Assembly: GCF_947507565.1 (NCBI RefSeq)
Contig: NC_089177.1
Span: 1,114,648-1,178,647, forward strand
Length of the DNA stretch: 64,000 nucleotides
Source of the DNA: Oscarella lobularis
Taxonomy: Eukaryota > Porifera > Homoscleromorpha > Homosclerophorida > Oscarellidae
Direction of reading: 5' to 3'
Below the pieces are notes generated by a model. The model saw only the letters and a list, made by a program, of their open reading frames with translations, was not told where the DNA came from and ran no database searches. This document shows positions 35,501-45,074 of this stretch, piece by piece (within the stretch, counting starts at the first letter, position 1; every line of letters begins with the position of its first letter). The position numbers and the translations under genes are program-made.

Positions 35501-38432
35501 CGGGACTGTCCTCGGTTTCGAATTCCGGCGCGTCGTCGTCGCAGTACGTCGTCTCGTTTCCAATCGATCTCACCGTCGTCATCAACGTCGATCCGCATCG
35601 AATTCGACTGAGCGGAAGTCCCGTGTCGAATTTGGAGTGCGTCGTCAAATTGCCCGCTATTCGGCTCGTCTGTTCGTCCATAACGCAGGACGACGTTCGA
35701 GCTGGTTCTTCGGTCGCACTCTTGCGAAAGCGAAGTGACGGATCCGGCGGCGGCGGCGTTCGTTCGAGAAGCGAGTCGCCTTTGAAGCCGCAGTCCACTG
35801 TGCGTCGCGGTGTGAGTCTCGTCGGGCACCTGTCCGACTTCGCCGTCATGCTTTTGCATCCGTTGAAAGAATCGATGTTGGGAGGCGACGGCGGGACGAG
35901 CGGAGGCGGCTCCGGCACTCCCGGTTTGAAACCTCGCGGCGCCGAATCGTTGGGGGGAAATCTGAAGCATTTGATTCACGTGCGAATGAAAAGTCTCAAG
36001 TTGAATTTGGCTCGTCATAAGAGCTGCGAAGAGTCGCACTTCGCCAACGAGTTGAGGTTTCCGGACGAAGTTGGTAGAATTTCGACTGTTAGCGTTTCAG
36101 GTGAGAACCGAAAACGACTTCTAAACGAGTTCGTATTAGTTGGTTGTTCTCACTGTAGCTCTCGCCGACGTTGACACGTTGGACTTTCTACTGGATATGA
36201 GACGAATGCCGGACGTCTACGGATTCATGTCGGCTTGGTCTCACTCTAGCCTGATCGATCAGCTACTTTACGGACGAAAACGCAACGGCAGCGGCGGCAG
36301 GAAGGAGCCTTCGAAAATTCATCGTTTGAGAAACGTCTTTTTTTATCTTTCTGCGTTAATTTGTTTTGTTTTTTTAGCCGGTGACTCTACCGATCGTCCG
36401 TGGCAGTCTACGATTGGGTTTTCTGTCGTCGTTTCATCGCTTTACTTTGAAGCGTACGTCGGTCAACTGTTGGGAAAAACGAAGTGAGTGATCCTCTCGC
36501 ACGTCTTTACGCCAAACTGTAGTTATCTAAGAATGCGCGGCTAATTACGTTAAAACATACACTTTAATTTAATTATATAGTCACGAAGGGGGCCCCAGAC
36601 TAATTCCATCCCAAAGCTGCATTGCATTCTCATATTCTTAAAGACTCGAAACTGCTCGAATGCAGTTGAACGGCGGCATATCAGTCGACTATAAACGCCG
36701 TCGGAGCCTGCGCTCGAGGCTGAATTTGGAAGCGATGGACGTCAACTCCGTCGCGGGAGCGATTGGCGGCTGCCCGTCGCTGCGAAACTTAGAAGGCGAA
36801 GGCAAGAGCGCGAGGCAACGTGTGATAGGAAAAAAGAAATTTGCTATTTATTATGCAGTTGGTTTTGTGAGAGGCGAAGGGTGCGATCCTCTCCAGCGAA
36901 TTCGACTGTTCTTGGGCGAAGCGTCGGTGCGATTGGAACGTCTCAGCACGCCGTTTCTCATGGCAAGGCTCACCGACATTTGCATGACGGCGAAAGACCG
37001 ATGGGAATCGATGCCAGCCGACGGTAAAAAGGAAAAAAAACCGCGTACGCTCGCACTCGCAGCAGTTAATCTCTTCTCAGACGCCTGTCATCTGATTTTG
37101 GAAGGCGAAGTCGGTTGGAACGAGCTAGAATTAGCCGTGACGAACAACACGGCGCCGTCGATTGCCGACTCCCTGCGACGCATCGAAGATTTCATCAGAC
37201 ATCAACGCAGGAGCACGCAGCGAGCTCTCGGCGACTTTCTGTCGCCCGCTCGACGACACACGCTTCGTCGTCGACAAGAGGAAGAAACGACGAAACTATC
37301 CGAAGACGAAACGGGTAAATAAACTAAAGACGCGCCGAAAGTCTTGACTGCATCTCTTGTTTAGATTATCTCGACAGTTATCATTGGAAATGGGTAACTA
37401 AAGTCTGGTCGGATCTTCTCGACTTTTTGGAATTGGACGCTTCGCACAGTCCTCGTCTCGCCGGCGCTCTGACTCTCCGTGGCAATCGTTTCGCTTTGGC
37501 CTGTTTGCACGGCAGCGGATTTCGAGACGCCGTCTGGGCGCTGTTCATCTTCGAAAAATTGACGGCCGCCTACGAGACGTTGGCGCTTTTCGAAGACGAC
37601 GCCATGGAGTTGGCCGAACGTAAGCGCTCGGCTATTCTCGTTCCGCAATTCGCCTCGCGCCAACGCCTCCACGTGACGCTCGGTGCCGGCACCGAGGGCG
37701 CGACGGCGACGACGGAATTTCTCACGGTACAGAAAGTGCGTCGCCGCAACGTACTTCCCGTCACAACGAAAAGTTCAGTCGACGCTTGGCTTCGCTTTCT
37801 GTGCCGTCTCGAGTCGGGCGGAATCGGCTTCGATGGCAAGGAATCGTTCAAGACGCTTGCCTTTCCGGCGTTCGCGCTCAACTTGCGCACGACTCACTAT
37901 TGGCCTCCCGGTCTCGAACGTCGACAAAAGCCGCCGGAGCAGTTCCCGCTCGTTTACAGCGATTTGACGACGTCTTTTACCGGCAGCATTGCCGTCACTA
38001 CCGTCATTGAACGCTATCTCTTTCTTCAAGATCTAATAAAGTCGTACATTGCCGGAGCGGCAGGTAAGAAATAAATTTTTTAAATTGTCTTTCTTCTCGT
38101 TTTCAGTTCTGTATTCAGATCTCAAAAGTTCTGCTAGTATACGAACGCGGTTGGAATCGGACTCGGCGACTCCTTCGGCCGATTCTCGTCGACGTCGAAT
38201 TCGCGAATTTCGTTCTGTTCGCTGGCACGTCGATCCTCTCATAAAGTTAGTGATGTGGGGCGGGGCGGGTGGAGGGCACGTTAATCCTCACGTCAATTGG
38301 CTGCTCGAGATGCTCGGCTTCAAGCAGGCTCGCACTACCGTGCCTAAGTGGATACAAAGAGGGCTAATGGATCCCCTCGATATGATTGTAGCCAATGCTC
38401 TGGCTAAGATTGCTGTGCACGTTATCCGGTAG
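23515..38432 (+). CDS. BLTP1: Bridge-like lipid transfer protein 1 (KIAA1109/Tweek/LPD-3)
   Basis: A 15 kb gene with about thirty or more exons encodes a giant repeating-beta-groove protein that moves lipids at ER contact sites. The first exon (23515-23825) has a hydrophobic anchor (residues about 13-35) followed by VGSVAISVLTGKIVFRDFRYVTANY, the signature N-terminus of this family. Later motifs are VDGLIWYRWW, PKWGVDLKLGPETSFTYGPW, IDVLFSK, YLIYF-type repeats and a 3.6 kb exon (28433 to about 32049) with long Ser/Asp-rich inserts. An acidic Asp-rich tract lies at 34261-34350. The C-terminal FSA domain ends in LEMLGFKQARTTVPKWIQRG and MDPLDMI, then a stop at 38432. The largest intron (26579-27435) may hold an alternative promoter. 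Many long overlapping frames inside it are composition artefacts. Some exon borders are approximate. Confidence 0.93.
27108..27198 (+). promoter_or_regulatory. Candidate internal promoter and alternative first exon in BLTP1 intron
   Basis: Inside the largest BLTP1 intron a TATA box (tatataaata, 27108-27117) is followed about 33 bp later by an initiator-like tcagagg. An ATG at 27178 then opens a 21 nt exon (MSFALLT) ending at a gtaaaa donor after 27198. Its phase (0) matches the next BLTP1 exon at 27436 (EDYFGSYQ). The layout is that of an alternative transcript start, which would give a protein without the N-terminal anchor. There is no transcript evidence here. Confidence 0.35.
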
Positions 38433-38874
38433 ACTACAGGATCATGATGGGAAACGTGCAATGTGCTATAGCTAAATATAAACTTGCAGCAGGGCGTGCT
38501 GTCGTGGGGTCTTGTGGAGCCTCGTGGGGACTAGTGTATGGTTGAGTAATTAGGTCGCAATCCTTGAGGATATTAATTTATTTGGCATGACAAAGTGCTG
38601 GTCTTGGGAAATCTGTCGCTGTCCAATAGAAGCTAACCAGAGATGCAAAAATCCCTTACAACACTGAATTTGGTTTCCATGGGAATGTTCGCCCCCAGGT
38701 TCCACTTGTCCTTTCACTGCATTGCTTACGCAGTGAGTGGCAATTGGCCGGTACTTGTTCCCCTTGTACTTGCACCCACCTGGGACAAGGTTTTGCCTAG
38801 TTCGCGTTTCCGTTTGGTAGATTAGTGAGCTCACTGGGTATTTTACTGATCTTTTTTCCTGTTGGGCACTCTTG

Positions 38875-38882
38875 TATATAAG
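38875..38882 (+). promoter_or_regulatory. TATA box of the secreted-protein gene
   Basis: TATATAAG lies 54-61 bp before the start codon at 38936, with a tcatcactg initiator-like sequence about 30 bp downstream. It is one of the few clear TATA boxes in the window, and fits an inducible or cell-type-specific gene. Confidence 0.5.
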
Positions 38883-38935
38883 GGCTGTCTAGCAGCTCGA
38901 TAGTCATCACTGCAAGACTTTGAGAAGAGTTGGGC

Positions 38936-39856
38936 ATGAAACAGATCCTATTTTTGGGTATTTTTCTCGTCGGTCTTTGTGCCGGAATACCAGCAAATTC
39001 ATCTCTATTATGCAAGCCGCCGCCGCCGCCGTCGAGTGACGGCGTGAAGTTTGTGGAAGGGATAGATTCGACAATCGACGAAGGAATGGCAAGCTTGCTG
39101 GGAATAATCGTGAACGAACAATGTCGTTCGTACAGCAATTTAGGCCAAAGGATCACAAGATTGGGGCGTACTGTGTACAGCCTTTGTACCAAATACGTAA
39201 GGGCTACTAGTACCATGAGAGGATGAGTGCGCTGATACGATTGTGTTGTACAGAATCAAGCTTGTGGGTTATTCAACAAGACATTCTGTAAAGATAACGA
39301 TATCAAGGGTTATCCACCCAACTACTTTAGTCCACGATCTGATGTAATGAAATAATTATCGAATAAATCTATGCGACGATGAATTTTTTTACTTTAGGAG
39401 AATATAACTACTTGGATTGCTTACTTGACAGCCGTGAAGTTTTACATAGCATATCCAAAACTTGTACGATCGGTGGTCGAGAGAGAAACTTGCAGTTCAG
39501 AAAACCTCTTCGTCATGACAGCACTTCTTGAATCGGAGAAAAGATTGGCTTCGCTAGTTCGCGATCTCTATTGCATCGTGAGTTATTGTTCGGTTTAGGA
39601 ATACTAAAGCATTTGTCTACCCGAGGTGTTTCTTCAGGTTAGAGAAACGGTGAGAAGAAAGCATTCCTATCTGGAAGAACTTCGATATAGTGGAGAGAAT
39701 GATTCTGATGGCTCGGGCGCGGGTTTTTCAGACTATTTCAAAGGATTTCATCAACTGCTTCCAGGCAGAGAAGATCAAGGTCTAGCTGTAAGCATTATCG
39801 CATCGTTGTCTGAGGCCTTGAATGGGATACCAAAGCAGCTGTTTGAACAACGGTAA
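38936..39856 (+). CDS. Secreted helical protein with four exons, unknown family
   Basis: Exons 38936-39199, about 39253-39339, about 39398-39578 and 39638-39856 join with gt-ag signals into roughly 250 residues. The protein begins with a signal peptide (MKQILFLGIFLVGLCAG), then CKPPPPPSSDG, and is otherwise mainly predicted helix. Conserved-looking cysteine spacing is seen in VNEQCRSYS, YSLCTKY, NQACGLFNKTFCKD, ERETCSSEN and DLYCIV. There is no transmembrane segment, so it should be secreted. The C-terminal exon has an acidic Gly-rich patch (GENDSDGSGAGF). I cannot place it in a family; saposin-like or cytokine-like folds are conceivable but unsupported. It is preceded by a TATA box. Confidence 0.7.
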
Positions 39857-39998
39857 ACCGGGCTTGTCATCTTTATAATAAACTAACAGCAATGAGACAA
39901 ATTTATTTTGATTATGTGGAAATGCAAATGGAAAATGGGTTTTAATAAGATTAGCTAATCATTTTACGCAGTGGTACGCACTAGTACACACTTCAGAC

Positions 39999-41481
39999 AT
40001 GTTGTATCCTCGTCGTACTCTCGTTCTCTATGCTGTCCTCATAGTCACAACCATCAGTGTAATATTCTATCTGAGAACCAACTCGTCCGAGCGATTCCAA
40101 CCAAGCGAGAAGGCCACCGAATCAAAGCCCGATAAAATGAGACAAGAAGACGTCTCAAACGGAGTTATCACGGCAAAACTAGTGAAGTCGACAGTTCGTG
40201 TTCCTCCTCCTAAGCCAACGCCGAAAGGGGCCCCACCACCTCGTCCAACGCGACGAGTCGCAGCGAAGCCCACGCCATCGAAATGCCGCAACATCGGCTC
40301 ACTGCTCGCCGATCCCAATCTCCCGCCCATCATCAAGTCGAAATACCATTCCGACGTGAAAGTGATGTTGACGGACAAAACGAAAACTCTCGATCCGAAC
40401 ATCGGAAATTGGTGGAGGGTAGGAATGAGCGACACAAAAAATTCGATTTTTGACGTCATTAATTAATTAATTAGCACTTGCAACCGTTCAAAAACGATCG
40501 GGATTTCACCGAATTGGCCAACGATTTGTTCACCGTCATTCCCAGTGCCGATCCTTTTTCGCCTTCGACTTCGTGTCAAAGGTGCGCCGTGGTCGGAACG
40601 GCGGGAAACCTGCGAGGTGCTGGCCACGGCAAAGAGATTGACTCTTTCGACGTTGTCATACGAATGAACACGGCTCCCACAAAGGGATATGAGAATGACG
40701 TCGGAACAAAGACTACACATCATCTCGTCTATCCGGAGAGTGCTCACAATTACGACGGAGAAGGAAAGCTGGTGCTGTTTCCGTTTAAAGTTTTGGACGT
40801 CGAGTGGCTGAAAAGCGTTTTTTCAACGCATCATATATCAAAGTGAGGAGGGGTGGGGGTATGTTTAGAGAATTGGGAAATTTCTTCTTGGATGTCTAGA
40901 ACTTGGATGAGGGTTCCGACTCGCGTTAACACCGACGCTTCAAACGTGAGTATCTTCTTTCAAGAGGTTTTTCTTATTTACGTTTGTGCTATTCGCAAGG
41001 GAATGGTCATTCATCCGGAATTTATTCACTACGTGTCAAAGACATGGTTTGAAGGAAAAGGTCGGTGGACTTCAGCTGGCGGTCTGGCGCTTGTATGGGC
41101 GCTCCATATTTGCAATGAGGCAAGTTTACTCAGAACACACATTATCCCTCCAAAGTCTAACGTTTGGCACAATGATTTGCATGCAAATAGACAGTGCTTT
41201 ATTTAGAATTACTCAATTTATTAATCTATATACTAACAAGTAACAAAGTTCACTTCGTTATCATTAATTATTTAATTGAAAAGAGATTGGTTTCTTAGGT
41301 TGATGTGTTTGGCTTCGGTCGAAACAAGTACGGCAACTGGGATCACTACTACGATAAGCATGAGAGGACAGGAGTTGATCCCTTTCGTAAAACGCATGTA
41401 CATGACGCCGACATTGAAGAGAAAGTTCGAACGGCACTCGACAAAGCGAAGATCATTCGATTTCATCCAGGAAATCCGTAA
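39999..41481 (+). CDS. GT29 beta-galactoside alpha-2,3-sialyltransferase (ST3Gal1/2-like), copy A
   Basis: Five exons: 39999-40418, 40475-40842, 40900-40945, 41000-41119 and 41299-41481. The product is a type II Golgi enzyme: a short cytosolic tail (LYPRRT), a single membrane anchor (about residues 8-24), a Pro-rich stem and the catalytic domain. Sialylmotif L is [20 protein letters not shown], continuing with [18 protein letters not shown], which matches ST3Gal1/2 closely. Motif S is [15 protein letters not shown] through to GLALVWALHICNE and VDVFGFG. Motif III is HYYD, and motif VS contains HDADIEEK. It would transfer sialic acid from CMP-sialic acid to galactose. The intron after exon 4 uses a GC donor (gcaagt). 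The gene is duplicated in tandem as copy B. Confidence 0.92.
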
Positions 41482-41585
41482 TAAGTACATTACTGCGCGC
41501 AAGTTTAGACATTCGTTTCACTTTTATCATATACAGATCATACGTGTATACTGTATGTAGAAACAGCAAGAGTAATTTCTTACGT

Positions 41586-41769
41586 ACAGCACTTCGGGTT
41601 TGATTTGCTGCCTGTTGTTCTTTTAGGCGAGGCGCTGATATCTATCGTTTCTCGGCTGAATGTAGGTAGTAGCTTCATAGAGGGCTTTGTGTATACAGGA
41701 GATGCAAGTCAGGCTGCAAGGCTACTACGGTACCTGAATCTGCAAGGCTGCTACTGTACCTGGATCTTT
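41586..41769 (-). pseudogene. Duplicated fragment of the RAB24 last exon
   Basis: This segment matches about 43540-43680, the last-exon coding end of the RAB24 gene (the part encoding [18 protein letters not shown] and the C-terminal region). It contains small indels and an extra partial repeat of the string ctgcaaggctgctactgtacctg. No other RAB24 exon is present here. It lies tail-to-tail with sialyltransferase copy A, exactly as the real RAB24 lies beside copy B, which shows that the duplication unit included the sialyltransferase plus the tail of its convergent neighbour. Confidence 0.75.
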
Positions 41770-41944
41770 ATTTTAATAATTATGTGGAATGCAAATGGAT
41801 TTTAATTAATCATCTGATGATTTTAGGCAGCTTCGTAACGGCGCCCCAGAGCAGCTCCCCAGAGCTGTCGCGGGAGCGGGAGCGGGACGCGAAATAACGC
41901 GCGCGCGCAGCAGTGGTTCTCTCGCGCGTGCAGTCCGTGCTTCA

Positions 41945-43447
41945 ATGCTTCAAGATGCGTATCGTCGTCGTACGCGCGTTTTCTATGTTGTCCTCATAGT
42001 CACGACCATCAGTGTAGGATTCCATCTAGTGAAGTCGACAGTTCGTGTTCCTCCGCCTAAACCAACGCTGAAAGGGGCCCCACGGTCACCACCGACGGTG
42101 AAAGGGGCCCCACGGCCACCACCAACGGTGAAAGGAGCCCCACGGCCACCACCAACGGTGAAAGGGGCCCCACGGCCACCACCAACGCTGAAAGGGGCCC
42201 CACGGCCACCACCTCGTCCTCCAACGACACGAGTCGCAGCGAAGCCCACTCCATTGAAGTGCCGCGACATCGGCGCACTGCTCGCCGATCCCAATCTCCC
42301 GCCGGTCATCAGGTCGAAATACCATTCGGACGTGAAAGTGATGTTGACGGAGAATACGAAAACTCTCGATCCGAAGATCGGAAATTGGTGGAGGGTAGGA
42401 AATAAAGCGACACAAAAAATCGATTTTTGACGTCATTAATTAATTAATTAGCACTTGCAACCGTTCAAAAGCGATCGCGATTTTACCGAATTGGCCAACG
42501 ATTTGTTCACCGTTATTCCCGGTGCCGATCCCTTTTTGCCTTCGATTTCGTGTCGAAGGTGCGCCGTGGTCGGAACAGCTGGAAACCTGCGAGGCGCTGG
42601 CCACGGCAAAGAGATCGACTCCTTTGACGCTGTCATACGAATGAACTCGGCTCCTATAAAGGGATATGAGAATGACGTCGGAACAAAGACGACATATCAT
42701 CTCGTCTATCCGGAGAGTGCTCTCAGTTATGGAGGAGAAGGAAAGCTGGTGCTGTTTCCGTTTAAGGTTTTGGACATTGAGTGGTTGAGAAGCGTTTTTT
42801 CAACGCATCATATATCAAGGTGAGGGGGTGAGGGTGTGTTTAGAGAATTGGGAAACTTCTTGGATGTCTAGAGGTTGGACGAGGGTTCCAACTCACGTGA
42901 ACACCGACGCTTCAAACGTGAGTATCTGCTTTCAAGAGGTTGGTCTTATTTACGTTTGTGCTATTCGCAAGGGAATGGTCATTCATCCGGAATTTATTCA
43001 CTACGTGTCAAAGACATGGTTTGAAGGAAAAGGTCGGTGGACTTCAGCTGGCGGTCTGGCGCTTATATGGGCGCTCCACGTGTGCAACGAGGCAAGTTCG
43101 CTCATAATATACATTATCAAGTCCCTTCACAAAGTCTATTGCAAGCCAACATTTAGTACAATGATTTTCAATTTATTAATTTATATACTAACAAGTAACA
43201 AAGCCTCACTTTCGTTCATTAATTAGTTGATCGAAATGAGATTGGGACGAAATACGTTTTCTAGGTTGATGTGTTTGGCTTCGGTCGGAACAAATACGGC
43301 AACTGGGATCACTACTACGATAAGCGTGAGAGGACAGGCGTTGATCCTTTTCGTCGAACGCATGTACACGACGCCGACATCGAGGAGAACGTTCGAACGG
43401 CACTCAACGAATCCAAGATCATCCGATTTCATCCAGGAAATCCGTAA
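41945..43447 (+). CDS. GT29 alpha-2,3-sialyltransferase (ST3Gal1/2-like), copy B with expanded stem
   Basis: Five exons with the same layout as copy A: 41945-42394, 42452-42819, 42872-42917, 42972-43091 and 43265-43447. The catalytic domain is almost identical, including motif L ([20 protein letters not shown]), motif S, HYYD and HDADIEEN. The differences are in the N-terminus: a different tail and anchor ([20 protein letters not shown]) and a stem in which the single KGAP-type unit of copy A has become five ten-residue units (consensus [10 protein letters not shown]). The same GC donor follows exon 4. It lies 80 bp from the stop codon of the convergent RAB24 gene. Because the fold is conserved, stem length, and so Golgi placement or shedding, may be the main functional difference; this is inference. 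Confidence 0.92.
42065..42214 (+). repeat. In-frame 30 bp tandem repeat, five copies, in sialyltransferase stem
   Basis: Five near-identical 30 bp units (core gaaaggggccccacggccac) encode five decapeptides of the Pro-rich stem. Copy A has one unit at the matching site. Confidence 0.95.
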
Positions 43448-43527
43448 TAAGTACATTACTTCACGCAAGTTTAGGCATTCTTTTTGCTTTTATCATACAT
43501 ATGCAAACAGCAAGAGTAATTAATTAA

Positions 43528-44602
43528 TTACGTGGCACAGCACTTCGGTTTGGATTTGCTGCCTGTTGCTCTTTTAGGCGAGGCGCTGATGTCTATTGTT
43601 TCACGGCTGAACGTAGCTGCATATAAGGCTTTGTGTAGGAGATGCAAGTCAGGCTGCAAGGCTGCTACTGTACCTGGATCTTTCTGGTCCATAGTTGGTG
43701 TGATGTTCTCACTGAAAGCCTCGGCGATGTTGGCGAATAGCTCGTCGACTTGATGTCCGGTCTTTGCTGACGTTTCCCATATTGGGGCGGACGTTTCTAG
43801 TAAGGAAAATTGTACTCAGACAAGATTTAAGCTTAAAATTAAGTCTACAAACGAATTTCAATTAGGAAAGAGAATAAATGAGGTCACATGCATATGCCAT
43901 GTTCATAAAATAAGGTGAAACTGACAGTGCATTCTTGCCTTCGGCGAATTTCTCAATAGCGACTGCGTCGACTTTACGCGCCTTGCGATTCTCCTGCACC
44001 AAGTCGTACTTCGTCCCGCAAAGAAAGATCTTGCAGTTCTAACAGATCACGTGACAACTGGAAAAGCGACGTCAAAGTGTCGTGCCTTACCTCTTCGGTC
44101 ACTTTCAATTCGTTGACCCAGAATCGTGCCCTTTCGAAACTCGACGAGTCGGTCAGATCTAAAAGCACGTGCATACCGAACCGGAAGTCTTGAACGGCTC
44201 GAAAACGATGCGGTTCTTACCGAAACAAATGACTGCCGCCTTGGCGCCGCGATAATAGAGCCTGCTCATTGCTTCGTAGCGCTCGGCGCCCGCTGTGTCC
44301 TGCACAGAAAGGAATGCGGAGGCGTGGTTAGAGCTTCGTTTCTCCCTGTCTCTGCGAAGTATACCCATATTCCTAGTGTAAGCGACGAGCCGTTTTGGAG
44401 TGAGACCGTCTTGGCGCCAAAGGCGGCTCCAATCGTCTAAAGCACTGTCGCTGAAGGTGCGTTTTCGATAGAGGTCGATTGTACTTACTGCTTGGTATGG
44501 AATCGAACCGAATTTGCCATGCAAGTAGCGCTCTACGAGACTCGTTTTGCCGCCATATTCCTTGCCGAGAAGAACGACCTTCAAATCGACTCTTCCAGCC
44601 AT
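43528..44602 (-). CDS. RAB24: Rab GTPase RAB24
   Basis: About six minus-strand exons starting at 44602 encode a small GTPase of the atypical Rab24 subfamily, linked in mammals to autophagy and late endosomes. The P-loop is GKEYGGKTS, preceded by [10 protein letters not shown]. Then come the switch I Thr in [46 protein letters not shown], the guanine-binding CGTKYDL, and the ETSAKTG box. All of these match Rab24 rather than other Rabs. The last exon is extended compared with the mammalian protein and ends in KPKCCAT, so a double cysteine for prenylation lies close to the end. The gene is head-to-head with PDCD4 and tail-to-tail with sialyltransferase copy B. Confidence 0.92.
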
Positions 44603-45074
44603 GGAAATTTAGAGGCTAGCGCGCGTTATAAAAGTGCTCAATTAATTGAAAAATAAAAATCAGGGTGAACTTGCTGTGAAATAGCAGTTATTATGAATTA
44701 AGATGCAGCCAAAAATTTGGAACTAGAGATTAATGATTTTTCCAGCCAAAAATCAGGAGTGCTTAAATTATCTCCACGTGACGCGATGGAAAAGTTTAAT
44801 TTGCTCGCATATCGCATTCTCTAACGAAGCTTCTTATATCGCAGTCGCCTAATGATTGACGTCACTCGGTCAGCTCCGTCGTCCAACCAGAGTGATGGCA
44901 GCGCTCACGTGATCCCAATCACCGTAAGAATCGTCCCCAACGCTTTCTCGGCCAGTCCCCTGTCCGTGTGCTGCAGCCGCCCGAGTACCCCCGTCGCCGT
45001 CGTATCGCTCTCAAGTCCCCTTCCTGTCCCAGCCTGAGCTGACGGTCAGCTCAGCGTAGCGCAAAGAAAGAGAA
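44603..45074. promoter_or_regulatory. Shared upstream region of RAB24 and PDCD4
   Basis: The 472 bp between two divergent start codons must hold both promoters. The CG-rich part lies on the PDCD4 side and an AT-rich part on the RAB24 side. I see no strong TATA box or other distinct element. Confidence 0.4.

Noticed and set aside
42060-42220. CRISPR-like spacing of repeats
   Set aside because: The 30 bp units are contiguous, in frame and coding for the Pro-rich sialyltransferase stem; there are no spacers.
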